Shown here one piece after another: positions 1-7,070 of a stretch of DNA of 24,929 nt. The stretch is from an uncultured Chlamydiaceae bacterium (GTDB lineage Bacteria; Chlamydiota; Chlamydiia; Chlamydiales; Parachlamydiaceae), in the NCBI GenBank assembly GCA_945957185.1, contig CAMFKA010000005.1:1-24929 (forward strand). Direction: 5' to 3'. Every line of letters starts with the position of its first letter. Position 1 is the stretch's first letter. Below the pieces are notes generated by a model. It was not told the origin of the DNA and searched no databases. It worked only from the letters and a program-made list of their open reading frames with translations. The translations under genes were made by a program, and so were the position numbers.

Positions 1-10
1 TTACATTATG

Positions 11-107
11 TGCTGCGACTTGTCGCAGCTTTCACTTCGCGCGACTTGTCGCGCGATTTAACGCATCGACAAGTCGATGCAAAGGAAAGCTGCGACAAGT
101 CGCAGCA
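11..107. repeat. Cluster of four covarying 18-bp palindromes downstream of gene A
   Basis: Four 18-nt near-perfect palindromes lie at 12-29, 38-55, 63-80 and 89-106. Each is built on the same core, CGACTTGTCG or its complement CGACAAGTCG. The outer arms differ between units but stay self-complementary: GCTG/CAGC, CGCG/CGCG, GCAT/ATGC, GCTG/CAGC. The first and fourth units are full reverse complements, and the match extends to a perfect 23-bp inverted repeat (11-33 with 85-107) enclosing the two middle units. The cluster starts about 40 bp beyond the stop codon of gene A, and a homologous block lies downstream of gene D. It probably folds in the 3' end of the transcript as an mRNA end or termination/stability element. 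There is no clear T-run, so a canonical intrinsic terminator is not supported here. Confidence 0.8.
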
Positions 108-148
108 CTCCAAATTTATTCGTCTATCGACCTATCCTAAAACTCTAG

Positions 149-3100
149 TCACTCCTGGTGCATCTTGAAATAGCTTTTGCTGGAATGACTTTTTGAGATT
201 TTATGTGTCACTTTGCGCTGAAAGCTTTTTATTTTATTTTTAGCCACCAAAGTGTCTAGGACATGTTTCAATTCCGATTGCACACTTACTATTTTTTCCC
301 ACTTTTCCTCCTGTATTGTTTGCAGTACCTGCGTAATCTCATTCGGGTCGACAAGACGACTCAGTGGCTCATCGATAAGAGTTTGATGGAGTATTAATTT
401 TCGAGAGTTCGATTCAAAATCAAGCGTTTGTGGCTTCGACCAGATTGCCGGATCCAAAAACATCAACCCATAGAGAATAAATTTAGTGTTGAAGTGTTGA
501 TTTTTGCGGGTAAATTCATTCAAGATTATGAGGTGTTTACATGCCAACAACCAATAGTAATGAGGATTACTATCGAAGGCTCCATTTTTAGCTAAGCAAA
601 AAAGCATTCTGACATAGATCTCAAGGTCATTAATGTGACAAGAAGGAAAGTTTTGAATAATCTGAATAAATTTTGTATTTGCCGTGATCATTATGGTGGT
701 GATTTGTTCGGCAGCGCTTTGCAATGCGGGAGTTTGCATGTTTAAAGTCACCCCCACTATTTTTGCGATTTCGTCGTTTGATGCTCGGATGTAATAAGAC
801 TCAAAATAACGCTTAAATGGATTTTCCAAATGATTTTGGTACAAATATTTGATAATTTTGACTGCTTTAGAGGGATCTTGCCACACATAATGTTCTGTTG
901 TATGCAACATATCCAAAGTTAATGTGTGGCAGACTATGGTAGTGCTCATAGCATACTTCTTCAGCAATGCCATTGGAGCCTTAGTGTCATCAAAGCTATA
1001 ATGGATTGGCAATTCAAACCGCAATTTCGAAAAGTATGTGTTTTGCGCTTGAGTGACTAATTTGAGAGCTAAGCTTCGATACACCAGCAGACACCTTCCG
1101 AAGTCTTTAGGTTGTCCTATAAAATCATAATCGAAATGAAAGAGATCTACAAACTTGATGATGCTAGCATAATCTTTCCCTGCGGCAATAGCATCTCGTG
1201 TGATTAAACCGTTGATGATCTCATAAGTAAGTTGTATTGGAGTTTCGGGGCGTAGCGCCCAGGGTTTTTCAAAAATCCGTTTTAGGTACATTTCTAACGA
1301 TGCATAAAAATGATCTTTCGCGAAGACTGTGAGAATTTTAATGATATATTTGCAGGCCAGAGGGTAATTTTGATGTAATTCTACCATCATATTGACAAGG
1401 TCCAAAAGCCCCTTCCACAAAAGGTTGCGGCATGCTGAAGACATATTTGGAATATGTTTTTCGAACACAAAAAACAACAACTTGATGTAACCTTTTTTAT
1501 TCTTTACATCGATCTCCAAGTTGTCGTCTGCGACGGACGCGCTTTCCGCAAATAAGCATTCAATAAAACTAGATGTTAAAGTGAGATGCTCCTTTTTTAA
1601 ATAAGCAGACACATGCGGATGATGAACGATATCGCTAACCATATGAACAGTAGAAATTAAAGCTCCTTTGGATTTTACTAGGTTTGTCAAATTCATTAAA
1701 ATGGTCTGACGGTGCTCATCGAAGTACGTGGGATTAGAAGTTTGTCTTATTATAGTGATTTGAGAGAAGAAATCCTCCATCAACTCTTTTGCAAGTGGAT
1801 AATGCTCAGAACGAGGGTCGCAAAAGATTACACGCAAAAACGAAATAATCCAAGGAGCGTTGTCGAAGATGCTGCAAACGGTTCGGATAAATTGAATTTG
1901 TCGTTTGCTGCAAAATTCTGAATTAATTGCGAGTGTTGCTAGTGTGTGCAACAACAGCATCGCTGTTTTTGATGTTTGTAGTGCGGGGTATCGTTGCAAG
2001 CGGAAGAGCACGTTGTCATAGATGCTACAGTACCAATAGTCACTGATCCATTTATCGACGCAATTTAATAATAAGAAATCGACTTCGAAAAACTTCTCCA
2101 AAGTAGGTGTGCTAAAGAAAACAGCGTGAAAGGCGCAGAGGTCATCGCTGACATCACTATTCATCGCATTTTGAAATTTTGCATACAAAGTTCTAATTAA
2201 TTTAGGCGCAAGAGACTTGTACACTTCATTACCCATCAACAGGAGTATCAGGTTCAATTGGTTAGGGCTTTTAATCAATTTTAATGCCGTTTCTTCAGAA
2301 ATATCATCGACAGTCAATTTGGGAATCAATACTTGCCAACATTCAGCTCTGGCTGAAGGGGATTCGTTTAATAATTGCGATTCCTTTTGTTCCCATAGCA
2401 AAATATCGAACGCTGATCTCTTCAAAGGAGCAACATCAATGCGATTCACTTCGTGTAAGATCCGAATCCAAATTTGATGATCCGTTATCTTTGCCTGAAT
2501 GAGCAGCAAGAGCGCAGATTGGACTTCCATAATGGATTCGGAAGGAAAATTAAGTGATTGACAGAGAGTCTGCAACTGACGTTTACCTTCATCTGTCGAT
2601 ACTTTGAAAAAGGTGTTTGCAGGAAAGTACATGATTAAACGAATGAGTGCATTAGCTTGACTGCTAATAAATAGGTCTGTCCACAGAAAATCGATATTTT
2701 CGATGACGCCCTCGTACTCTTGGTATTGTATCAAAAGTTGTGGGATGGGGGAGAATTTTTTAATCGCGTGTAGCTTCATTAGTAGCTGAGGGATAATTTG
2801 GACAAACAATTTGGGATTTGTTGAAACTTCTTGAAGTCGTTCATACCACTCTAAAGCACTATCAACAGATTGTGAGGCTATTGCGTATTGACAGATTAAA
2901 TAAGTGACGTGTTCAGGAAACTGTTGAGATGTCGTTTTAGAATAGTTGTCGGCAATTTTTATTATCCCTGTTTTCTGTTGAGGGGAAAATTCAGGATTGC
3001 TTAATGCAAATTCCACTAAAGGGATCAGATCTGCGATTTTCATTTTTTCCCAGCGGAAAGGTACGTCAAAAATATGCAATTGAAGTAGGAAAGAAACGCA

Positions 3101-4516
3101 TATGCCCGGAGATTGTGATAAAGCTCTAATGATATCTAAAGCGCAAGTTGATAAATTGTCTAATAGCGTGAATCCTATCGGTTCGGACGGAGACCATATC
3201 TGATGAGTTAAATGAGCAATGCCATGACAATATTCAGCTTTACGATCGAGTGGGACGCGGCTATAGAACATTTGTAGAGCAGTTAGCAAAAAGTCGCGAT
3301 TTGTACTCACATAAAGGGGTTTGGAAAGTCTTGCAATATAACCGATAAGTTCCATATGTATTTCCAGGCATTGTCTTGGGAATACATCATGAATTTTGGG
3401 ATAACTACAAATTTCAAAAAGAGTGCTGACTGTTCCTGCCACACCATTTTGTAATGCTATTTTTCCTTTTTCCCACACCTCGTTCAACAGCTTTTCCAAG
3501 TGAGGGGTGATGCTTTTTTCGAAGGAGGCATCAAAGATTGCGAAGAGAGGTTTTTTGGTTCGCTGAAGGTCGCGTCCTTTTAGAGTTTGTGATACAGCGT
3601 CCACCATGCGTTGAAATTCAAGTGGAAGGATTTCGTTTGAAGCAGTGCTTTGAACTGGGAATGCCATCTGTCGAAGGATGGGGAGGTGCTTTTGAAAAAT
3701 CAACTGAAAGGGGTGTCCATCGTGAATCGCTGCAACTATCTTTTTTCCTAAAGTGTTATCTTCAAGCGCTAGTAAGCCTCCTACAATATGTAGAAATACA
3801 TACTCCTGTTTTGTTGTAGAGGTTGCCCATTGGATATTGTCTTTACACAATCTCTCTAGAATTAATCCCAGCTCCACAATCCGCTTTTCGATAATATTGT
3901 GATAGAAGGGATTTAAGAATGGAAAGAGAACCTTAAAATAGAGTTCGTAGCAGAATAAATTAAGTGTTTTAAAGCCTTCCATCGCGTTGATAAGCAATGA
4001 GACTGCTTGTTGAGGATAGCTCTCTCGAAGTGTTAACAAATGCGAGGTTAATAACTCACGATAGGTGGCTTCAGGTAACTGTGTTTGAAAACGGGGTAGC
4101 AGTTGCGCTAGTTTTGTGGCTTTTGCGGTATTCATATTCTCAAATAAAGCGGAGAGCCAAGTGATAATAAAATGTTGCTCCGGCTCTGCAATGCGATTTT
4201 CGTGGTATCGTTGGTAAGCTTCTGCGTAACTACGATTTAAGCAATGCCCAATCAAGGTTTGTAACGACTCATTCTCCATTTCGATGTGGGGAATCATCTC
4301 CAAAATAGCGTTTTCGGTAACAGGAAGGGGTTCCATCAAATGCAAAGCAAGCAAGAGATAAAAATTGATTGTTTTGAGAGCGGGAGCTTGCTGGTGCCGC
4401 TGTTTTAATACGCTTTGTCGCAACTCTTTCCAATTCGTTTTAGGGGCGCTCCACCCATCTTTGATGACGGTAGGGGTATTGAAGCGGCCTTGTTGCATAA
4501 ATGCCCTGACGGGCAT
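149..4516 (-). CDS. C-terminal fragment of gene A (helical region), start supplied by the IS end
   Basis: This open frame of 1455 residues is the 3' part of gene A. Its first 10 residues (MPVRAFMQQG) come from the insertion-sequence terminal repeat; native sequence resumes at RFNTPT. It contains the whole Leu/Ile/Phe-rich helical region: NWKELRQSVLKQR near residues 28-40, MEPLPVTENAIL at 61-72, then a long run of amphipathic helices with few Gly or Pro, and a basic, Ser/Lys-rich tail ending KMHQE. I see no signal peptide or membrane segment. The family function is unknown; helical superhelix (HEAT/TPR-like) scaffolding or partner binding is inference. No good ribosome binding site precedes the ATG, so expression would need read-through transcription from the element and reinitiation. 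It is probably inactive, or yields a truncated helical module. Confidence 0.7.
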   Translation of the reverse strand: MPVRAFMQQGRFNTPTVIKDGWSAPKTNWKELRQSVLKQRHQQAPALKTINFYLLLALHLMEPLPVTENAILEMIPHIEMENESLQTLIGHCLNRSYAEAYQRYHENRIAEPEQHFIITWLSALFENMNTAKATKLAQLLPRFQTQLPEATYRELLTSHLLTLRESYPQQAVSLLINAMEGFKTLNLFCYELYFKVLFPFLNPFYHNIIEKRIVELGLILERLCKDNIQWATSTTKQEYVFLHIVGGLLALEDNTLGKKIVAAIHDGHPFQLIFQKHLPILRQMAFPVQSTASNEILPLEFQRMVDAVSQTLKGRDLQRTKKPLFAIFDASFEKSITPHLEKLLNEVWEKGKIALQNGVAGTVSTLFEICSYPKIHDVFPRQCLEIHMELIGYIARLSKPLYVSTNRDFLLTALQMFYSRVPLDRKAEYCHGIAHLTHQIWSPSEPIGFTLLDNLSTCALDIIRALSQSPGICVSFLLQLHIFDVPFRWEKMKIADLIPLVEFALSNPEFSPQQKTGIIKIADNYSKTTSQQFPEHVTYLICQYAIASQSVDSALEWYERLQEVSTNPKLFVQIIPQLLMKLHAIKKFSPIPQLLIQYQEYEGVIENIDFLWTDLFISSQANALIRLIMYFPANTFFKVSTDEGKRQLQTLCQSLNFPSESIMEVQSALLLLIQAKITDHQIWIRILHEVNRIDVAPLKRSAFDILLWEQKESQLLNESPSARAECWQVLIPKLTVDDISEETALKLIKSPNQLNLILLLMGNEVYKSLAPKLIRTLYAKFQNAMNSDVSDDLCAFHAVFFSTPTLEKFFEVDFLLLNCVDKWISDYWYCSIYDNVLFRLQRYPALQTSKTAMLLLHTLATLAINSEFCSKRQIQFIRTVCSIFDNAPWIISFLRVIFCDPRSEHYPLAKELMEDFFSQITIIRQTSNPTYFDEHRQTILMNLTNLVKSKGALISTVHMVSDIVHHPHVSAYLKKEHLTLTSSFIECLFAESASVADDNLEIDVKNKKGYIKLLFFVFEKHIPNMSSACRNLLWKGLLDLVNMMVELHQNYPLACKYIIKILTVFAKDHFYASLEMYLKRIFEKPWALRPETPIQLTYEIINGLITRDAIAAGKDYASIIKFVDLFHFDYDFIGQPKDFGRCLLVYRSLALKLVTQAQNTYFSKLRFELPIHYSFDDTKAPMALLKKYAMSTTIVCHTLTLDMLHTTEHYVWQDPSKAVKIIKYLYQNHLENPFKRYFESYYIRASNDEIAKIVGVTLNMQTPALQSAAEQITTIMITANTKFIQIIQNFPSCHINDLEIYVRMLFCLAKNGAFDSNPHYYWLLACKHLIILNEFTRKNQHFNTKFILYGLMFLDPAIWSKPQTLDFESNSRKLILHQTLIDEPLSRLVDPNEITQVLQTIQEEKWEKIVSVQSELKHVLDTLVAKNKIKSFQRKVTHKISKSHSSKSYFKMHQE
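4477..4485. repeat. Target-site duplication, left copy
   Basis: The sequence TATTGAAGC directly abuts the left end of the insertion sequence and is repeated exactly at 5618-5626. A 9-bp duplication is the known target-site length of the IS903 group of the IS5 family. The two copies are identical, which points to a recent insertion with no rearrangement since. Confidence 0.93.
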
Positions 4517-4517
4517 T
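4486..4517 (+). repeat. Left terminal inverted repeat of the IS903-type element
   Basis: The 32-bp end starts GGCCTTGTTGCATAAATGCC and matches the right end in 31 of 32 positions (T versus C at position 17). Its inner half holds a hairpin-forming palindrome, ATGCCC-TGAC-GGGCAT (4501-4516). Read on the minus strand, this end supplies the ATG and first ten codons of the downstream gene A fragment. Confidence 0.92.
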
Positions 4518-4557
4518 CATGCAAAAATAAATCAAGGTTTTCACCCTCTCGCTCGCT

Positions 4558-5511
4558 TTAAGCCACCGCTTCCCACACCGAATTAGGCATCCCTAAACTT
4601 GTCATCTTGTTTATAACCAAACACTTAACAATCGCTTCTACACGCTGTCTTTCCCATTCACGGCTTCTTATGTTTCCTCCTGTCAGCTGTTTAATCCGAT
4701 ACATCGTTGTCTCCGCAAGCGACCTCCTATGATATCCCTTTAATATTTTCCACAACCTTCTTGCCTCATCCGTTCCTCCTAATCCCTGAATCTCACACAC
4801 CGCATCATCTCTCTTCTTCAAGGCGTTATCTTCTGTCCCAGGATGAATTGTAGCCCCTCTCGGTGGTGGAATAATCGGCTCCGCCCCCTTTTTTTCAATT
4901 TCTCTCCTAAACCCTATCCCGTCATAAGCCCCATCTCCAAACACTTTTTTAACGCTCTTAGGAACCTTTTTTATCATCTTTGCTCCCGTCTGACCATCTC
5001 CAGAACCTGCCCCGTTTGTAGTCGTCTCTGCTATAATGATGTATTTACTGTCTGGATCTACTCCTACATGTAGCTTTCTCCATGTTCGTCTTTTGGATGC
5101 TCCGTGTTGCTTAACTTTCCACTCTCCTTCTCCGTATACCTTAAGTCCCGTTGAATCAAATACGATATCGTATGGACGTTCTGAGCTTATCTTCTTTAGA
5201 GCCTTGCCCAACGCCTTCGCTCTTCGGCAAATTTGCGTGTATGAGGGTATTTTTAATGAAAGACCTAACAGTGAAACCAGTGAGAAAAGGAATCCTACTA
5301 ACGCTCTAAGTGGTAGATGATACACTGTTCGGATTAGCAGGGCACAAAGGATTGCGTTGTCTGAGTATTCCTGTGGACGTCCTTTTTCGCCGGTATGCTT
5401 GACGTTATTCCATTGATTGATAGCATCTTCAGAAAACCAGAAGTTTATACTTCCACGTTGAATGAGGGATTTGTTATACTCAGGCCAGTTTTTGATTCGA
5501 TAACGCTTCAT
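4558..5511 (-). CDS. IS903-group DDE transposase
   Basis: This 317-residue protein is a transposase of the IS5 family, IS903 group, which moves its element by DDE-type cut and paste or co-integration at the terminal repeats. The N-terminus (YRIKNWPEYNKSLIQRGS) matches the IS903 opening pattern of NWPxYNKxLxQRG. The catalytic residues are visible: D119 in VFDSTGLKVYGEGEWK, D193 in FGDGAYD and E267 in YHRRSLAETTMYR. Length agrees with IS903 (about 307 residues). The C-terminus LGMPNSV is also typical. The ATG at 5511 has a modest GAG ribosome binding site, and its leader can fold over that site. All catalytic residues are present and there is no frameshift, so it is probably functional. Confidence 0.95.
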   Translation of the reverse strand: MKRYRIKNWPEYNKSLIQRGSINFWFSEDAINQWNNVKHTGEKGRPQEYSDNAILCALLIRTVYHLPLRALVGFLFSLVSLLGLSLKIPSYTQICRRAKALGKALKKISSERPYDIVFDSTGLKVYGEGEWKVKQHGASKRRTWRKLHVGVDPDSKYIIIAETTTNGAGSGDGQTGAKMIKKVPKSVKKVFGDGAYDGIGFRREIEKKGAEPIIPPPRGATIHPGTEDNALKKRDDAVCEIQGLGGTDEARRLWKILKGYHRRSLAETTMYRIKQLTGGNIRSREWERQRVEAIVKCLVINKMTSLGMPNSVWEAVA

Positions 5512-5557
5512 GAGGCAGCTCTTTTAGTGTTTTGGTTTACACGAAGAGTTTGCCTCA
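5511..5557 (-). promoter_or_regulatory. Possible hairpin sequestering the transposase ribosome binding site and start
   Basis: On the minus strand, TGAGGCA (5551-5557) is the exact reverse complement of TGCCTCA (5511-5517), which covers the nucleotides up to the start codon. A further CTC/GAG pair (5546-5548 with 5519-5521) includes the likely ribosome binding site. The loop is about 25 nt. In a transcript entering from gene A this would hide the start codon, a protection known in other insertion sequences. The pairing is seen; the function is inferred. Confidence 0.45.
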
Positions 5558-5567
5558 ATTTAAATTT

Positions 5568-7070
5568 TTAATCTACTTTTTCACAAATGCCCGTCAGGGC
5601 GTTTATGCAACAAGGCCTATTGAAGCACATGTTCCGTAGAAACTGTTCAATAGGGGTTAAATCTTTTAACTTTAGACAAAGAACAACAAACTGTTGGTAC
5701 GCTTGTGTGAAGTCCACCTGCATCTGTAGATGGAAAGGGGTTCCCATGTTTGAGGCATACTGTAATTGAACACCGTATTTCTTATCGTTTCCGCTATACA
5801 CTATGCGGGCAGAGACTGCGGGATCAAAGACAAAAAATTGTTGAAGAAGTCCCGATAGCGCTAATAGAGTGCGAGGGAGGCGTTGAATCCCCTCCTGTTC
5901 CGTTGTCAAAAGAGGGTGCAAGACTCCTAAAGAAGGGTGTATTGAGATGAGCGTGACACCGTTCTCATAGGGCGTCCAAAAGACTTTGGAATCACTTGCG
6001 GTCATGCTTTCTCCAAAAAGAAATGCGACATTCATCGCGTTGAAGTAATCTCCGGCAGGGTGTAGTGCAGGATGCCCTTGATTAATTTTTTTCACCATTT
6101 TTTGAAGGTGAGCGCCGAGAGTTTCTTTTTTTGAAAGCTTAAATTTATTTTCGCTAAGTTTCTCCCAGAGCGACTGCTCCCAGATAGCATACCCTTCTGT
6201 GATTGCGAATGCTTGCCTTACGATCCCTTGTGGATTGAGATCGGGATAAGGGTTTAGTCGCTGCAACAATTCATCCATCAACCCCTGTAGTAGATGAATC
6301 TCTCTACATTCAGGGAAGAGTTCACCGGGTAACTCTTTTTCATGTAAAACGGCTTTACATGAAATTTCGATTGCGCGATGACCATACAGAAATAGAGACT
6401 TCAATTTATTGTAGAAAACGAACTCAAAAACATTCATGCGCAAGTTTAGGGAGATGTTTTCTTTGTTATTCAGATGCACATAGGGAGTCCACTCCAATAC
6501 AGATTTGCGCAATTTACCTTTGATCCTATTTTCGTGGTCCCTTCCGACCTTTAAGAAGTCCATCGCAAACTGGATTGACGTGTGGCATCTGAAATCGTAA
6601 TCGGTTCGAGGACGCATAAATCTCTCTTGCTCTTCCGGTGAGAAAAATCGTTCCGGATTCTCGATATTAAGGGAGCGTAAAACTTCCACATAGTATTCCC
6701 AACCAAGCACCCAAATAGCTGCGCCGCCGATTAGGAATAGGTCATCTACAGCATCTCCATACATTTTCTTGAAAAAATCGATGCATTGTTGAAGGGAGAT
6801 CCCCTCATAAACGCAAAGGGTGTGAAGCTGCTTCAGGCGTGCAATTTGAGGAGCACTTAAGGGAATAGATTTCCAAAGCGATTTTGCTTTTTCTGTAATC
6901 ACTCCATTTTCATCGACAAGACCTTTTGCAATCAATTCTGTATGCAATGATGTGCGTCCTATGAATGTTTCGTGTGAAACGGTCGTGGGATCAGAGGAGC
7001 TGCAGCTCGGTAAAGCAGAGGGGTAATAAAGCTCTTGAGCATTGGAAGATGCGGTAATAGGAATTGTCAT
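5568..7070 (-). CDS. N-terminal fragment of gene A (NTase-like region), truncated by the IS
   Basis: This 500-residue frame is the 5' part of gene A: 484 native residues followed by 16 residues read from the insertion sequence (RPCCINALTGICEKVD) up to a stop. It holds the conserved N-terminal unit of the family: LPSCSSS (20-26), LIGGAAIWVLGWEYY (113-127, GG at 115-116), DYDF with D157 and D159, KGKLRKS (184-190), and NVFEFVFYNKL with E216. The GG...DxD...E order resembles nucleotidyltransferases of the DNA polymerase beta superfamily, such as tRNA CCA-adding enzymes (GGAVRD...DID). Activity and substrate are unknown. The ATG overlaps the gene B stop codon without an obvious Shine-Dalgarno, so translation probably depends on B. 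The fragment could still fold alone, since the break lies in a linker. Confidence 0.8.
   Translation of the reverse strand: MTIPITASSNAQELYYPSALPSCSSSDPTTVSHETFIGRTSLHTELIAKGLVDENGVITEKAKSLWKSIPLSAPQIARLKQLHTLCVYEGISLQQCIDFFKKMYGDAVDDLFLIGGAAIWVLGWEYYVEVLRSLNIENPERFFSPEEQERFMRPRTDYDFRCHTSIQFAMDFLKVGRDHENRIKGKLRKSVLEWTPYVHLNNKENISLNLRMNVFEFVFYNKLKSLFLYGHRAIEISCKAVLHEKELPGELFPECREIHLLQGLMDELLQRLNPYPDLNPQGIVRQAFAITEGYAIWEQSLWEKLSENKFKLSKKETLGAHLQKMVKKINQGHPALHPAGDYFNAMNVAFLFGESMTASDSKVFWTPYENGVTLISIHPSLGVLHPLLTTEQEGIQRLPRTLLALSGLLQQFFVFDPAVSARIVYSGNDKKYGVQLQYASNMGTPFHLQMQVDFTQAYQQFVVLCLKLKDLTPIEQFLRNMCFNRPCCINALTGICEKVD
5586..5617 (-). repeat. Right terminal inverted repeat of the IS903-type element
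   Basis: This is the transposase-proximal end. Read inward on the minus strand it begins GGCCTTGTTGCATAAACGCC and matches the left end in 31 of 32 positions. Its inner palindrome (5587-5602) is slightly degraded compared with the left end. It encodes most of the foreign tail of the gene A N-terminal fragment. Confidence 0.92.
5618..5626. repeat. Target-site duplication, right copy
   Basis: TATTGAAGC is an exact copy of 4477-4485 and marks the other boundary of the insertion. Removing 4486-5626 restores the gene A reading frame through codons TTC AAT ACC CCT. Confidence 0.93.

Larger units (their letters stand above)
4486..5617 (-). mobile_element. Complete IS5-family (IS903-group) insertion sequence, 1132 bp
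   Basis: The element has 32-bp terminal inverted repeats (4486-4517 and 5586-5617) differing at a single position, beginning GGCCTTGTTGCATAAA. This closely resembles the GGCTTTGTTG-type ends of IS903. It carries one transposase gene (4558-5511) with an intact DDE triad and is flanked by perfect 9-bp duplications. Length, ends, duplication size and transposase all agree with the IS903 group. It inserted into gene A in the same orientation as the host gene, exactly in the variable linker between the NTase-like and helical regions. It appears structurally complete and potentially mobile. Confidence 0.95.
149..7070 (-). pseudogene. Gene A: giant NTase-like/helical-repeat paralogue interrupted by an IS903-type element
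   Basis: This is the full extent of the fourth family member, last gene of the C-B-A operon. Its ATG overlaps the TGA of gene B (ATGA, 7067-7070). A 1132-bp insertion sequence splits it after codon 484. Deleting the element plus one copy of the 9-bp duplication (4486-5626) joins the flanks in frame as FLRNMC-FNTPTVIKDG. The restored frame is 5781 bp, 1926 residues, against 1930 in intact paralogue D, which has FLRNMC-SGTSVAIREV at the same place. No other frameshift or stop is present, so the insertion looks recent. Around the putative catalytic motifs 41 of 50 residues match D by eye; in the last 50 residues only 18 match. Confidence 0.9.

Noticed and set aside
11..107. Palindrome array considered as a CRISPR array
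   Set aside because: Only four units, differing in their arms and orientation, with spacers of only about 7-9 bp and no cas genes nearby.
3538..3819. A 93-residue plus-strand open frame and many similar ones inside the giant genes
   Set aside because: They lie antisense within long conserved coding frames, show no independent conservation between paralogues, and are expected by chance in such long genes.
5587..5769. A plus-strand frame starting at the insertion-sequence end (MPVRAFMQQG-like)
   Set aside because: It starts in the terminal inverted repeat, which encodes the same peptide from either end, and then runs antisense through gene A.
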